A stretch of 64,000 bases of DNA from Salinicoccus halodurans. Lineage in GTDB: Bacteria; Bacillota; Bacilli; Staphylococcales; Salinicoccaceae. The number at the start of each line of letters is the position of its first letter. Position 1 is the first letter of the stretch. Positions 20,768 through 31,008 of this stretch are shown here, piece by piece. Position numbers and translations under genes: made by a program. Where the stretch lies: contig NZ_FOTB01000001.1 of NCBI RefSeq assembly GCF_900114445.1, positions 616,937 to 680,936 of the forward strand, read 5' to 3'. The notes under the pieces are model-generated. The model was not told where the DNA came from and ran no database searches. It saw only the letters and a list, made by a program, of their open reading frames with translations.

Positions 20768-21646
20768 ATGCAGCTTGTAGACAAAGACCAAGTCGCCAAA
20801 TCTTTGGGCGGCAGACAACTTTTAAACAAATCGATGAAATTTTTATTCCTTCTGTGTACTTTGGTTGGTCTTGTAGTGCTGGTCACTTTAATAGTGGATA
20901 CAGTATTGGACGGATGGAGTCATCTCACGTGGGATTTCCTGACAAGTTTCAGTTCCAGTCGTCCTGAGAGTGCCGGTATTTACGGTGCCATCATCGGATC
21001 GGTCTGGCTGATGGCTGTCACAGCGCCTGTAGCGATTGTACTGTCCGTCGGTACAGCACTCTATCTTGAAGAATACGCACCGAAAAATAGAATTACTAAT
21101 TTCATCACAGTAAACATTTCAAATCTTGCAGGTGTGCCGTCCGTGGTATTCGGTCTGCTCGGTTTAACAATTTTCGTAAGACAGTTGTCACTCGGCAACT
21201 CTGTTCTCGCAGCCGGTCTGACTCTGGCTCTCATGATCATGCCGGTAATTGTCGTTGCAGCACAGGAAGCAATTAGAGCAGTACCAAGTTCCGTCCGTGA
21301 AGCATCGACCGGCATGGGGGCAACCAAATGGCAGACCGTTTCAAGAATAATTCTTCCGGCAGCCATTCCGGGAATAATCACCGGCATCATTCTTGCACTG
21401 TCCCGTGCAATTGGTGAAACGGCGCCATTGGTCGTTATTGGCGTGCCGGTGTCCTTACTCGTAACACCAAACGGTGTATTTGATACATTCCAGGCACTGC
21501 CGATGCAGATTTATAACTGGGTTAAGATGCCGCAGGAAGAGTTTCAGTATTTAACTGCAGCAGGAATTATCATTCTTCTACTCATCTTATTCTTAATGAA
21601 CTCCGTCGCAATTTATATCCGTAACAAATATTCTAAAAGGTTTTAA
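20768..21646 (+). CDS. pstA: phosphate ABC transporter permease PstA
   Basis: 292 residues with about six membrane helices and the coupling motif AIRAVPSSVREASTGMGATK. ATG 20768 is chosen because AAGGAGG precedes it by eight bases. The upstream in-frame ATG at 20723 lies inside pstC. Partner of PstC; translation is probably coupled to the pstC stop. Confidence 0.94.
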   Translation: MQLVDKDQVAKSLGGRQLLNKSMKFLFLLCTLVGLVVLVTLIVDTVLDGWSHLTWDFLTSFSSSRPESAGIYGAIIGSVWLMAVTAPVAIVLSVGTALYLEEYAPKNRITNFITVNISNLAGVPSVVFGLLGLTIFVRQLSLGNSVLAAGLTLALMIMPVIVVAAQEAIRAVPSSVREASTGMGATKWQTVSRIILPAAIPGIITGIILALSRAIGETAPLVVIGVPVSLLVTPNGVFDTFQALPMQIYNWVKMPQEEFQYLTAAGIIILLLILFLMNSVAIYIRNKYSKRF

Positions 21647-21661
21647 TTGGAGGTATTTATC

Positions 21662-22513
21662 ATGGCAGAACTAAAAATGAAAGAGGAATTAGATATGAAT
21701 GCAACTATTAATACTCAGACTGAAAAGAAAGATCCAGCGTCAGGCATAGTGCAGTCTTCCAAACCGGTTTTTGAAGCCAGGGATTTCAACTTATGGTATG
21801 GAGATAATCACGCACTGCAAAACATCAATCTTACGTTCAAAGAAAACGAAATTTCTGCAATCATCGGTCCTTCAGGCTGCGGCAAATCCACATTCATAAA
21901 ATCCCTGAACAGAATGGTCGAACTTGTGCCCGTAGTACGTACAGAAGGTGACATCGTTTACCGTGAGCAGAATATATTCGATAAATCCCTGTCAGTTGAA
22001 GAACTCAGAACCAAAGTCGGCATGGTTTTCCAGAAACCGAATCCATTCCCTAAATCCATCTATGACAATGTTGCCTATGGTGCAAGAGTACACGGTATCC
22101 GCAAGAAGAAAGTTTTGGATCAGATTGTTGAGAAGAGTCTGCGCGGTGCAGCAATCTGGGATGAAGTAAAAGACCGTCTTAATGCAAATGCCTATGGGCT
22201 CTCCGGTGGTCAGCAGCAGCGTATCTGTATCGCAAGAGCACTTGCCATTGAACCGGATGTCATTCTGATGGATGAGCCTACAAGTGCCCTTGACCCGATT
22301 TCAACAACCAAAATCGAGGACCTCATGCAGGAACTCAAAGAAAAGTACAGCATCATCGTTGTTACGCACAATATGCAGCAGGCTGCACGTATTTCTGATA
22401 AGACCGCATTCTTCTATCAAGGATACGTTGTGGAACATGATGATACAAAAGTCATTTTTGAAAACCCGAAAGATAAGCGGACAGAAGACTATGTCTCCGG
22501 CAGGTTTGGATAA
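21662..22513 (+). CDS. pstB: phosphate ABC transporter ATPase PstB
   Basis: 283 residues. Walker [10 protein letters not shown] (about 66-74), signature LSGGQQQR, Walker [13 protein letters not shown] and H-loop THN. A polar N-terminal extension of about 35 residues precedes the ABC fold ([11 protein letters not shown]), as in staphylococcal PstB. ATG 21662 follows TTGGAGGT; the alternative TTG at 21647 overlaps that ribosome site. The stop codon abuts phoU. Confidence 0.95.
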   Translation: MAELKMKEELDMNATINTQTEKKDPASGIVQSSKPVFEARDFNLWYGDNHALQNINLTFKENEISAIIGPSGCGKSTFIKSLNRMVELVPVVRTEGDIVYREQNIFDKSLSVEELRTKVGMVFQKPNPFPKSIYDNVAYGARVHGIRKKKVLDQIVEKSLRGAAIWDEVKDRLNANAYGLSGGQQQRICIARALAIEPDVILMDEPTSALDPISTTKIEDLMQELKEKYSIIVVTHNMQQAARISDKTAFFYQGYVVEHDDTKVIFENPKDKRTEDYVSGRFG

Positions 22514-23164
22514 ATGACTTACCGCAGTAAATTCCAAAGAGAAATGCATTCTCTCTATCAGGATGTCGTGAAGCTTGGAATTGAATGTTACCGGCGCCTT
22601 GAGGGGAGTACCGAAGTGCTGTCCGATGCAGATACAGGACGGGCCAGAGACCTCGTCAGAGGGGATAAGACAATCAATATCATGGAGTATGACATCAATA
22701 CCCAGGTGATCAACCTGATTACAACACAGCAGCCCGTTGCGACCGACTTGAGGCTCATCATATCAAGCATCAAGGTTGCGGATGACCTTGAACGGATCAG
22801 TGATAACATCAGTAATCTCGGAGAAGTGAGAAAAAGGGTCAGACTCACCAATGAAAAACTGCTGCTGAGACTTTCCACGATGGAACGTCTTGCATTGCTG
22901 ATGCTCGAAGATGTGCAGACAGCTTATGAAAATCAGGATACGGATCTGTGCATTGAAATCATTGAACGCGATAAAGACATCGATTCCCTGTTCGTTCAGA
23001 TTACAACGACTGATATCATTGAAGAATCTGATGTATTTGTGACCGGCCAAAGCCAGCTGACTGCCAAATACCTTGAGCGCATCGGGGACCATATTAAAAA
23101 TATCGCTGAACATGTGTATTTTGTACTGACAGGTGAAAAGTATGAAAAGATCACAGAGCGGTAA
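22514..23164 (+). CDS. phoU: phosphate transport regulator PhoU
   Basis: 216 residues, all-helical duplicated PhoU domains. Metal-cluster motifs are E/DxxxD: DDLERISDNISN (about 94-105) in the first half and LERIGDHIKNIAEH near 192-205 in the second. It restrains the Pst importer and the Pho two-component system when phosphate is sufficient. ATG directly follows the pstB stop. It ends the operon. Confidence 0.95.
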   Translation: MTYRSKFQREMHSLYQDVVKLGIECYRRLEGSTEVLSDADTGRARDLVRGDKTINIMEYDINTQVINLITTQQPVATDLRLIISSIKVADDLERISDNISNLGEVRKRVRLTNEKLLLRLSTMERLALLMLEDVQTAYENQDTDLCIEIIERDKDIDSLFVQITTTDIIEESDVFVTGQSQLTAKYLERIGDHIKNIAEHVYFVLTGEKYEKITER

Positions 23165-23170
23165 GAAAAG

Positions 23171-23202
23171 AGAACTCCGGATTTGTTTCCGGGGTTCTTT
23201 AT
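23171..23202 (+). terminator. terminator of the pst operon
   Basis: AGAACTCCGG (23171-23180) and CCGGGGTTCT (23189-23198, one G-U pair), then TTATTTTG. Confidence 0.85.
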
Positions 23203-23310
23203 TTTGATTTTTTATATGGGAGATTCTTTTTCTTTGCACATGTAAATACTATAATATGTATAATAGATATTATATAAACATTAATGACGATTATGGAAAG
23301 GGGGAATTTT

Positions 23311-23886
23311 TTGGATAAAAAATCTCTGCGTAAAAAAATGATATCAACCTTATCTTCACTGGACAAAAACTACAAAAATGAAAAAGAAGAAATACTGAAA
23401 GATAGACTTGTTGATTTTATAAAAGAGCATGATATTAAATCCATGGGAATTGTGCTGGCAATGCCCCATGAACTCGATACCGACGGCATCATCGCCTGGA
23501 TGAAGGAAGAAGGCCGTGAGGTATATACACCCGTATGCGATTATAATTCCAAAGAGATGAATTTCTGCAGATTCGTTTCGTTCGATGATGTGACGATGGA
23601 TGAGAAAAATCTGCGTGTACCATCAGACAGCAGAGACATAAACAACGAGGTCGATCTGATTGTGGTTCCCGGCCTGATCTATTCAGATACAGGATACAGG
23701 ATTGGTTACGGAGGCGGTTTCTATGACCGTTTCCTGCAGGACTATCAGGGTTTGAAAGTTTCACTGCTGTTTGATGAACAGATTGGCGAAGTGGTTACAG
23801 AAGAGCATGACATACCTGTGGATGTGCTAATCACACCAGAGCGTATCATCGATGCAAAAAGCAGGAGGCTTATGGATGAGAAGTAA
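23311..23886 (+). CDS. 5-formyltetrahydrofolate cyclo-ligase
   Basis: 191 residues. It converts 5-formyl-THF to 5,10-methenyl-THF with ATP, recycling a folate dead-end produced partly by glycine/serine metabolism. The signature YRIGYGGGFYDRFL (about 136-149) carries the nucleotide and substrate site; VVPGLIYS precedes it. TTG 23311 is selected: GAAAGGGGG lies just before it. The ATG at 23284 would place that strong ribosome site inside the gene. It overlaps gluP by 11 bases (YqgN-YqgP order of Bacillus). Confidence 0.92.
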   Translation: MDKKSLRKKMISTLSSLDKNYKNEKEEILKDRLVDFIKEHDIKSMGIVLAMPHELDTDGIIAWMKEEGREVYTPVCDYNSKEMNFCRFVSFDDVTMDEKNLRVPSDSRDINNEVDLIVVPGLIYSDTGYRIGYGGGFYDRFLQDYQGLKVSLLFDEQIGEVVTEEHDIPVDVLITPERIIDAKSRRLMDEK

Positions 23887-25291
23887 GTGGCATACAGCTT
23901 ATGAACTAGCCCGTTACACGGGATATTCTTTTTTCAACTATGACAGGGACAATGGTACGATATGGCTTAAAAATCCTAAAGAAAATTCCATCATGTGCCT
24001 GAATGATTTCGACCTGACGGAAGAGGAAATGGATCACACTTCCGACACTCTTGCCGACAGGAGAAGAGCACTTTCACAGCATGCAGGTTTCAACATAAAC
24101 ACGATACACTGCATTCACATGACTGAGGGCACTGTCCGGAGAAAGGTGAAAGCAGACGGTCTTAAAATCGTACATAGGGGCATTGCCGATATGAAGCAGG
24201 TCATCCGCAATCCTTTCTTCAGGCTGGATATGGAATACAAGAATGCCAAAGATGACGGATACTACCAGCGACGTCTGATGGGGCAGCATCCTTTTGAAAA
24301 GTATATGATCAAATTCACACCGATGACCTATCTTCTGATCAGCATCAACCTGATTATCTTTCTGTTCAATTTTATTGCTGTCAGATTTTTCGACTCCTAT
24401 CTACTGACGAACGGAATGGCTTTAAGTCATTTCAATGTTGTTTCAGGTGACTTTTACCGACTGCTGACCAGCTCATTCCTGCACGTGACGGTAGATCATT
24501 TCCTTTTCAATATATTTGCGCTCTATATATTGGGGAAATTTACAGAAAGCCTCTATGGGAAATTTCATCTTTTCATTGCATATTGTCTGACCGGAATCCT
24601 TTCAAGCCTGTTTTCTTTGATGTTTGTCATAGAAGGCATCTCACTTGGAGCGAGCGGGGCAGTCTATGGATTGCTCGGCATCATCATCGTCCACCTCCTG
24701 GTGCACGGCCGCATCAATGCAAAACTGTTGATACAGATCGCTTCAATCTTCATCGTGATATCCATATTTTCCCAGCTTTTCGCCAATATAAATCATTATG
24801 CGCATATCGGCGGACTGTTGTTTGGCGTGCTGCTCGGCATCATCTACAACCCACGGAGCTTTAGTTCAAAGTGGTTTTTTGGTGCATTCGCATTGACTAT
24901 AATTCTTGCAGTGACTTCTTATTTTGTCATGCAGTCAAAAGATTCCAGCCAGCCTTTTGATGATATGGCAATTGAACATATTGAAGTCGGCGAGTATGAA
25001 GATGCATTGAAGATCGTCAATGAAGCGCTGAGGTCCGGAAATGGGACTGCTACAACATACTATGCACTGGGGCTGTTGGCAGGGCATGCGGGTGAGCGCG
25101 AACAGGCAGAGAAATATCATGAAAAGAGCTATCAACTCGATCCATCCAATGAATATGCAGCAAAATACCGGCTGATACAGTTGCGGAAACAGAGGGACTA
25201 TGAAGAAATGGAAGTAGTCTTCGACCATCTGAACACAAAAAATATCGAAGATGAGGGGCTGAAACTCCTGACAGAGGAATATGATGAATAA
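23876..25291 (+). CDS. gluP: rhomboid family intramembrane serine protease GluP (YqgP)
   Basis: 471 residues. An N-terminal cytosolic domain (about 1-150) is followed by a six- to seven-helix rhomboid core. The nucleophile motif GASGAVYG is near residue 258 and the catalytic histidine in HYAHIGG near 306. A C-terminal tetratricopeptide-like region (about 370-450; YYALGLLAGHAGEREQAEKY) completes the Bacillus GluP architecture. B. subtilis YqgP degrades the Mg transporter MgtE under Mn excess; that role here is inference. AGGAGGC before ATG 23876 decides the start. Confidence 0.93.
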   Translation: MRSKWHTAYELARYTGYSFFNYDRDNGTIWLKNPKENSIMCLNDFDLTEEEMDHTSDTLADRRRALSQHAGFNINTIHCIHMTEGTVRRKVKADGLKIVHRGIADMKQVIRNPFFRLDMEYKNAKDDGYYQRRLMGQHPFEKYMIKFTPMTYLLISINLIIFLFNFIAVRFFDSYLLTNGMALSHFNVVSGDFYRLLTSSFLHVTVDHFLFNIFALYILGKFTESLYGKFHLFIAYCLTGILSSLFSLMFVIEGISLGASGAVYGLLGIIIVHLLVHGRINAKLLIQIASIFIVISIFSQLFANINHYAHIGGLLFGVLLGIIYNPRSFSSKWFFGAFALTIILAVTSYFVMQSKDSSQPFDDMAIEHIEVGEYEDALKIVNEALRSGNGTATTYYALGLLAGHAGEREQAEKYHEKSYQLDPSNEYAAKYRLIQLRKQRDYEEMEVVFDHLNTKNIEDEGLKLLTEEYDE

Positions 25292-25469
25292 TAAAGATCT
25301 AAGTGATATAAATGCCCTGCTTAGAAGGTTTGGCATTTATGTATATGACAAAAATGAGAAAAATAAGCTCGCGCTCATAGAGATGGAGATAAAAGAGCTT
25401 TTTAAACACGGACTTATCACAAAAGAGGAATTTGCGGAATCACTTCTTATATTGAGGAAAAGGGGTTAG
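25281..25469 (+). CDS. yqgQ: YqgQ family small protein (DUF910)
   Basis: 62 residues, predicted helical, no signal or membrane segment. LLRRFGIYVYDK near the N-terminus is typical of YqgQ. It overlaps the gluP stop by 11 bases and precedes glucokinase by three bases, the conserved yqgP-yqgQ-glcK order. The function is unknown, though a nucleic-acid-binding role has been suggested for the fold. Confidence 0.88.
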   Translation: MMNNKDLSDINALLRRFGIYVYDKNEKNKLALIEMEIKELFKHGLITKEEFAESLLILRKRG

Positions 25470-25472
25470 GAA

Positions 25473-26435
25473 ATGGGTATGATTCTAGCGGCAGACATTG
25501 GCGGCACAACTTGCAAACTGGGAATTTTTGACGAAACACTTTCATTGATTGAGAAATGGGAGATCGACACAGATATTGCAGACGAAGGCAAGTATATATT
25601 ATCCAACGTTTATGAAGCATTTAAATCGAAAGAGGAGAAACTGGAATTCAAAGTGGAAGAAAGCCTTGGTGCAGGGATCGGGATGCCGGGTCCTGTCGAT
25701 TTTAAAAACGGAATTCTGGATGGCTGTATAAACCTTAACATCAGGGGGAAAAAATCCATTTCATCAATTTTCGAGGGAATCAGCGGTGTCAGAACAATTG
25801 TAGATAATGATGCGAATGTAGCAGCTCTCGGGGAACAGTTCAAAGGAGCAGGCCATGGACACTCGGAAGTAGTGATGATTACCCTCGGTACAGGTGTCGG
25901 AGGCGGCGTCATCGCGGATGGCAGGCTTATACACGGCACTGGCGGGTCAGGCGGGGAAATCGGTCATATACCAGTCGATTTCGCTGAAAGATTCCAATGC
26001 AACTGTGGGAAAAAAGGCTGTTTGGAAACAGTGGCTTCTGCAACAGGGATGGTGAATCTTGCGAAATTTCACCACTCACAGGACTTCAGGGATACAGTTT
26101 TGTCAGAAGAGATTAAAAATAATACTGTCACTTCCAAATCAATCGTGGAAGCGGCGATGGCCGGTGACCATCTGGGAGAATTCGCAGTTGATGAAGCGGC
26201 CAGGTATCTCGCCATGGCCATGAGCAATATATCGGTCATTACAAACCCTGGATACTTCATATTCGGCGGCGGGGTAAGTGAAGCTGGAACTTTTTTGACG
26301 GATAAAATAAAAAAATACTATACGCCGCTTACTTTCCCGCCGGCTGCAGAAGATATGGAAATTGTGATGGCCGAACTCGGTAATGACGCAGGAATGTACG
26401 GTGCTGCAAGACTGGTGAGACAATATTTGATGTAA
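25473..26435 (+). CDS. glcK: glucokinase (ROK family)
   Basis: 320 residues. It phosphorylates glucose entering by non-PTS routes. ATP-binding LAADIGGTTCKLGIF (about 4-18); catalytic Asp in VDNDANVAALGE; the ROK zinc motif CNCGKKGCLE (about 171-180). GGGTTAGGAA precedes two near-adjacent in-frame ATGs (25473 and 25479), so the first two residues are uncertain. It closes the fthC-gluP-yqgQ-glcK operon. Confidence 0.95.
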   Translation: MGMILAADIGGTTCKLGIFDETLSLIEKWEIDTDIADEGKYILSNVYEAFKSKEEKLEFKVEESLGAGIGMPGPVDFKNGILDGCINLNIRGKKSISSIFEGISGVRTIVDNDANVAALGEQFKGAGHGHSEVVMITLGTGVGGGVIADGRLIHGTGGSGGEIGHIPVDFAERFQCNCGKKGCLETVASATGMVNLAKFHHSQDFRDTVLSEEIKNNTVTSKSIVEAAMAGDHLGEFAVDEAARYLAMAMSNISVITNPGYFIFGGGVSEAGTFLTDKIKKYYTPLTFPPAAEDMEIVMAELGNDAGMYGAARLVRQYLM

Positions 26436-26468
26436 AAAAGCGAGAACCTGAAGGTTCTCGCTTTTTTA
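26434..26468. terminator. bidirectional terminator between glcK and the SDR gene
   Basis: A 16-bp stem (AAAAAAGCGAGAACCT with 26452-26467) around a TGA-like mini loop. A- and T-runs on both sides serve both strands. Confidence 0.93.
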
Positions 26469-27194
26469 CATATAATCGTTTATATCATAGTTTGCGGATT
26501 CACCATACGTGTCTGATGTGATGATTTTCTTCAGTACCGAAGCGACAAAATCCGGCTCAAGCAGACGTTTCTCAGATTTATAATCTTTAAACTTGCCGAT
26601 ATTCGGAAATTCTTCTGGATCGGAACTTCTGATTGTATTCTGCATCTCTGTATCGATGACTCCTGGTCTGAATGTTGCCGATTGTATCGGGTATTTTAAA
26701 TTGGCTGTTTCTGCCCGTGTTACACCGCTCAGCATATTCACTGCTGCTTTGGAGGTACAGTATGCCGCCCATCCCTCCATCGGACTGACTGCTGCACCGC
26801 TGGAGACAGTTAATATTTTCTTCACTGCCCGGAAGGATTTATATGACTTTATGAATCCTTTTATAATCAGGGCGGGAGCAAGCACATTCACTTTATAATT
26901 ATCCAGATAACCCTTTGCGTCCATACTTTCAATAGATTTTATCGGATTTACCGTTCCGGCATTATTGATCAGGAGGATTTCATCCTCCTCTGCCGGTGAA
27001 ATTGAGCTGAAAATATCCATGATATCCTCTTCAAGTGCGGTTTCATTCAGAAAATCGACATGATGTTCCTTGTATAAATCAATTTCCGTTTCAACTTCAC
27101 GCCGCGTGATACTGATGATACGATCTTCTTTGAATGTCTCGATCAATGCCTGGCCGAGACCTCCTGTTGTGCCGGTGATAAAAACATATCTCAT
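26466..27194 (-). CDS. short-chain dehydrogenase/reductase, benzil reductase-like (YueD)
   Basis: 242 residues, classical SDR. Rossmann motif TGTTGGLG (about 7-14), NNAG (about 77-80), and catalytic Ser...YxxxK in VSSGAAVSP and YCTSKAA. The overall sequence resembles (S)-benzoin-forming benzil reductases/sepiapterin reductase-like proteins such as YueD. The true substrate is not deducible. GAGAGGAGAG is upstream of ATG 27194. Divergent from argG; gene not part of the arginine pathway. Confidence 0.8.
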   Translation of the reverse strand: MRYVFITGTTGGLGQALIETFKEDRIISITRREVETEIDLYKEHHVDFLNETALEEDIMDIFSSISPAEEDEILLINNAGTVNPIKSIESMDAKGYLDNYKVNVLAPALIIKGFIKSYKSFRAVKKILTVSSGAAVSPMEGWAAYCTSKAAVNMLSGVTRAETANLKYPIQSATFRPGVIDTEMQNTIRSSDPEEFPNIGKFKDYKSEKRLLEPDFVASVLKKIITSDTYGESANYDINDYM

Positions 27195-27270
27195 CTGAAA
27201 CTCTCCTCTCTATCGCTAAATCAAGTATAGATAACCGGGATTTATTTGTAAAATAATAAAAAATACATAA

Positions 27271-27307
27271 ATATGAATAAATATACTTGATTAAGCATGT
27301 TTATAAT
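27271..27307 (+). promoter_or_regulatory. candidate ARG box and -10 element of argGH
   Basis: ATATGAATAAATATAC (27271-27286) matches most of the Bacillus ARG box CATGAATAAAAATKCAAK. The identical 16 bases stand upstream of argR at 53950. A TATAAT is at 27302-27307, so bound ArgR would cover the -35 region. Confidence 0.68.
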
Positions 27308-27350
27308 GGTAACATTTAAATCATTAAATTGATTATAGAGGTGAATGGAT

Positions 27351-28556
27351 ATGAAAGAAAAAGTGGTACTAGCGTATTCAGGTGGTCTTGATACAAGTGT
27401 TACAATACAATGGTTTATCGATAAAGGGTATGAAGTCGTTGCAGTCTGCCTTGATGTAGGAGAAGGAAAGGATCTGGACCTTGTGCATCAGAAAGCACTG
27501 GATATGGGAGCAAGCGAGTCCCATGTCATTGATACGACCAAAGAATTTGCAGATGAATTTGTTGCATATGCAATCTACGGCAACGCAATGTATGAACAGA
27601 AATATCCGCTCGTTTCTGCACTGAGCAGGCCTCTTATTTCCAAAAAGCTTGTGGAAATTGCCCATCACTCCAATGCGGACTACGTAGCACACGGATGTAC
27701 AGGTAAAGGAAATGACCAGGTGCGCTTTGAAGTTGCGATCCAGAGTCTTGATCCATCACTGAAAGTGCTGGCTCCTGTACGCGAATGGACATGGAGCAGG
27801 GAAGAGGAAATCGACTATGCAAAAGAGAAAAACATCCCGATTCCAATCGACCTGGATTCACCATATTCCATTGATCAGAACTTGTGGGGAAGAAGTAACG
27901 AGTGCGGTGTACTGGAAGACCCGTGGAATCAACCGCCGGAAGATGCCTATGACCTGACTGTAAATATTCAGGACGCTCCGGATGAGGCAGAAGAACTCCT
28001 GATCACTTTCGAAAATGGACTGCCTAAAGCCATTAACGGCGTAAACTATAATCTGGATGACCTCATCATCAAACTGAATGAAATCGCAGGGGCGCACGGC
28101 ATTGGAAGAATCGATCACGTTGAAAACAGGCTTGTAGGAATAAAATCACGTGAAATATATGAAACACCGGGAGCCAAGGTGATTTTGACTGCGAAACATG
28201 ATCTTGAAACGATCACACTGACAAAAGACATCGCCCACTTCAAGCCGGTAATCGAGCAGAAGTTTGCCGAGCAGGTATACAATGGTCTGTGGTTCTCTCC
28301 GCTTTCTGATTCACTGAGAGGTATGCTGAAAGATATGCAGAATCCTGTTACCGGTGAAGTGAGAATTTCTCTCTACAAAGGTAATGTGACTGTTACAGGC
28401 AGACGTTCAGACAACAGCCTCTATAACGAAAAGCTTGCAACATACACTAAAGAAGATGCATTTAACCAAAATGCTTCCGTCGGTTTCATAGAAATATTCG
28501 GATTGCCTACAAAAGTGAAATCCATGCTCGACAGCGGAGTCAAACTCTATGACTAA
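27351..28556 (+). CDS. argG: argininosuccinate synthase
   Basis: 401 residues. It condenses citrulline and aspartate with ATP. N-terminal PP-loop [11 protein letters not shown] (about 7-17), then [13 protein letters not shown] and [17 protein letters not shown] motifs. ATG 27351 is preferred because AGAGGTG lies seven bases upstream; the ATG at 27345 is too close. Overlaps argH by eight bases. The rest of the arginine pathway is not in this window, but the repressor argR is at 53990. Confidence 0.97.
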   Translation: MKEKVVLAYSGGLDTSVTIQWFIDKGYEVVAVCLDVGEGKDLDLVHQKALDMGASESHVIDTTKEFADEFVAYAIYGNAMYEQKYPLVSALSRPLISKKLVEIAHHSNADYVAHGCTGKGNDQVRFEVAIQSLDPSLKVLAPVREWTWSREEEIDYAKEKNIPIPIDLDSPYSIDQNLWGRSNECGVLEDPWNQPPEDAYDLTVNIQDAPDEAEELLITFENGLPKAINGVNYNLDDLIIKLNEIAGAHGIGRIDHVENRLVGIKSREIYETPGAKVILTAKHDLETITLTKDIAHFKPVIEQKFAEQVYNGLWFSPLSDSLRGMLKDMQNPVTGEVRISLYKGNVTVTGRRSDNSLYNEKLATYTKEDAFNQNASVGFIEIFGLPTKVKSMLDSGVKLYD

Positions 28557-29928
28557 GAAAGCATGGGGAGGAAGGTTTCAAGGTGAAGCCATTGAATGGG
28601 TGGACGAGTTCAACGCGTCCATCCATTTTGATAATGCTTTAATTGAAATGGACGTTGCCGGAAGCATAGCACATGCGACAATGCTTGCAAAACAAGCGAT
28701 AATCACTGATGAAGAAAAGGATGAAATCACAGACGGTCTAAAAGCGGTCCTCCATGATTACAAAGAGGGGAATCTTGAATTTTCCGTCAGCCGTGAAGAC
28801 ATCCATATGAATATTGAACATGCATTGATTGAAAAAATAGGGGAAACAGGCGGTAAGCTGCATACGGCACGCAGCAGGAATGATCAGGTTGCGACGGATA
28901 TGCATCTTTATGTCAAAGGCCGAGTCCAGGAAATCATAGAGAGCATAGAATTGATGCAAAAAACAATTATTGGCTTGGCAAAGGATAATATGCATGTGAT
29001 CATGCCGGGTTATACACATTTACAGCGTGCCCAGCCTGTTTTATTCTCACACCATATCATGGTGTATTTCTGGATGTTAAAAAGAGATAAGGAACGTTTC
29101 CAGGATTCACTTAAACGCATAGACATATCTCCCCTCGGAGCGGGGGCAATCAGCGGCACCACGTTTGATATCGACAGAGAAGAAACGAAACAGCTGCTTG
29201 GTTTCTCCGACCTTTATCAGAACAGCATGGATGCTGTAAGTGACAGGGATTACATCATCGAAACACTCTCGAATATAAGTCTCGTCATGGTACATCTTTC
29301 CAGATTATCAGAAGAGATCATTTTCTGGATGACGGAAGAGGCGAACTTCATACAGCTTTCCGATCAGTTTACTACAGGCAGTTCAATGATGCCGCAGAAG
29401 AAAAATCCGGATATGGCTGAACTGATCCGCGGCAAAAGTGCACGTACAACAGGGGCACTTACAAGCATGCTGATGCTTTTGAAAGGACTGCCGCTGACAT
29501 ACAACAAAGATATGCAGGAGGATAAAGAAGGTCTTTTCGATGCGATCACGACAGTTACCGGTTCACTTAAAATCATGAATGGCATGCTTGAGACGATGGA
29601 GCTCAATGAAGATGTGCTTGAAAAGTCTGTGGAAGAAGACTTTTCAAATGCCACCGAACTGGCAGATTATCTTGTACAAAAAGGTGTGCCTTTCAGAAAT
29701 GCCCATGAAGTCGTAGGTAGAGTCGTTTTGAAATGCATCAATGAGCAGAAATATCTTAAGGATCTGTCGCTGGAGGAATTTAAAACGGAGCATACAGCAA
29801 TAGAAGAAGATATTTATGAAGTGCTGACACCCAAAGTTATGGTCGACAGAAGAAACAGTGCAGGTGGAACAGGCACCGAAGCAGTGGAAGAGCAGATAAA
29901 AATTGCAGAAGCCTCTCTGATGAATTAA
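28549..29928 (+). CDS. argH: argininosuccinate lyase
   Basis: 459 residues. It splits argininosuccinate into arginine and fumarate. The superfamily signature [12 protein letters not shown] (about 281-292) contains the catalytic serine loop. [13 protein letters not shown], and [11 protein letters not shown] with the catalytic histidine, are intact. Translation is coupled to argG by overlap. Confidence 0.97.
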   Translation: MTKKAWGGRFQGEAIEWVDEFNASIHFDNALIEMDVAGSIAHATMLAKQAIITDEEKDEITDGLKAVLHDYKEGNLEFSVSREDIHMNIEHALIEKIGETGGKLHTARSRNDQVATDMHLYVKGRVQEIIESIELMQKTIIGLAKDNMHVIMPGYTHLQRAQPVLFSHHIMVYFWMLKRDKERFQDSLKRIDISPLGAGAISGTTFDIDREETKQLLGFSDLYQNSMDAVSDRDYIIETLSNISLVMVHLSRLSEEIIFWMTEEANFIQLSDQFTTGSSMMPQKKNPDMAELIRGKSARTTGALTSMLMLLKGLPLTYNKDMQEDKEGLFDAITTVTGSLKIMNGMLETMELNEDVLEKSVEEDFSNATELADYLVQKGVPFRNAHEVVGRVVLKCINEQKYLKDLSLEEFKTEHTAIEEDIYEVLTPKVMVDRRNSAGGTGTEAVEEQIKIAEASLMN

Positions 29929-29930
29929 AT

Positions 29931-29968
29931 AAAAGAAGCAGGCCTCCGGCGGAGGCCTGCTTCTTTTT
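29931..29968. terminator. terminator after argH, also usable by yqgW
   Basis: A 17-bp perfect stem AAAAGAAGCAGGCCTCC (29931-29947) with 29951-29967 and T/A runs on both strands. Confidence 0.93.
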
Positions 29969-29992
29969 GGTTTTCATGTAACGATTCTCTTC

Positions 29993-30232
29993 CTAGTGTC
30001 CCAGGTCAGGATAACCGTATGTAAAGATTGTAGCGATTGCAAAGAATCCAAAAGTAGCTACAGTGGCAACACTGAAAAGTACCGCCAGCAGGTTTTTGTT
30101 TTTAATTGAAGCAACAAGTGCCCAAATACCAACGATGAAGACCATTAATGCTAATAATGAAAAGGCATTGATTCCAATATGAATGGTAACGCCACCGATT
30201 TCAAATAGTTCCCCTGTATCGATGAATGGCAT
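29993..30232 (-). CDS. yqgW: DUF2759 small membrane protein (YqgW)
   Basis: 79 residues with two predicted membrane helices (about 20-42 and 50-70). The order yqgW-yqgX-yqgY is preserved relative to Bacillus, which supports the name. GGGAGGTTGAACGAAA precedes the ATG. Function unknown. It is divergent from yqgX. Confidence 0.78.
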   Translation of the reverse strand: MPFIDTGELFEIGGVTIHIGINAFSLLALMVFIVGIWALVASIKNKNLLAVLFSVATVATFGFFAIATIFTYGYPDLGH

Positions 30233-30325
30233 TTTCGTTCAACCTCCCAATATTTCTCTTTTACCTCATATATATTGTATAATTAAAACATGACTTTGTC
30301 GAGTAGATTTTAAGGAGTGGTAAGA

Positions 30326-30952
30326 ATGGATATCAGAACATTGCCTTTGGGCATGCTGGAGACAAACTGCTATATATTGAATAATGGGACAGGAGTATTG
30401 ATTATCGACCCTTCGGGTGAGGCTGAAGTGATTGCGGGTGAAATCGAGAAGATCGGATTGCCTGTGGAAGGGATCCTCCTGACACATGCACATTTTGATC
30501 ATATCGGCGCATTGGAAGAGACAGCCTGGGTTTACGGAGCAGACACGTGGGTCGGCAGTGAAGAAGCGGATTGGCTTTCCGATCCGGATAAAAATGGGTC
30601 GGGAAAATATAAAAGTATGGGCATGGAGCCGATATCTGCTGCCGTTGAACCGAACATTCTGGAAGAAGGGTCGATGCAGATCGGGAGCTTCGAATTCGAA
30701 GTCATCAATACACCCGGTCATTCACCGGGCAGCATGAGCTTTTTATTTGGTGATTTTGTCGTTTCCGGAGATGTACTCTTCAGCGGCGGCATAGGCAGGA
30801 CGGATCTGTATATGAGCAATCATATCGATCTCATAAATTCCATCAGGGAAAAACTTTATGTGATGGATGAAGATACTGACGTCTATCCAGGTCATGGTCC
30901 CGCAACGACGATCGGACAGGAGAAGAGTTCAAACCCGTTTGTCAGAGGATAA
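30326..30952 (+). CDS. yqgX: metallo-beta-lactamase fold hydrolase (YqgX, glyoxalase II-like)
   Basis: 208 residues. Binuclear metal motif THAHFDHIGA (about 55-64), further ligands in NTPGHSPGS (about 129-137), SGDVLFSGGIGRTDL and VYPGHGP. Such proteins include hydroxyacylglutathione/bacillithiol hydrolases; B. subtilis YqgX has been linked to glyoxal detoxification. ATG 30326 follows AAGGAG by nine bases; the GTG at 30317 overlaps that site. Confidence 0.9.
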   Translation: MDIRTLPLGMLETNCYILNNGTGVLIIDPSGEAEVIAGEIEKIGLPVEGILLTHAHFDHIGALEETAWVYGADTWVGSEEADWLSDPDKNGSGKYKSMGMEPISAAVEPNILEEGSMQIGSFEFEVINTPGHSPGSMSFLFGDFVVSGDVLFSGGIGRTDLYMSNHIDLINSIREKLYVMDEDTDVYPGHGPATTIGQEKSSNPFVRG

Positions 30953-30968
30953 CAGAAGAAGGGAAATA

Positions 30969-31008
30969 AAAAAACAGGCGGAGTCCAAAAGGAATCCGCC
31001 TGTTTTTT
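30969..31008. terminator. bidirectional terminator between yqgX and yqgY
   Basis: AAAAAACAGGCGGA pairs with TCCGCCTGTTTTTT (30969-30982 with 30995-31008), one mismatch near the loop. Confidence 0.92.
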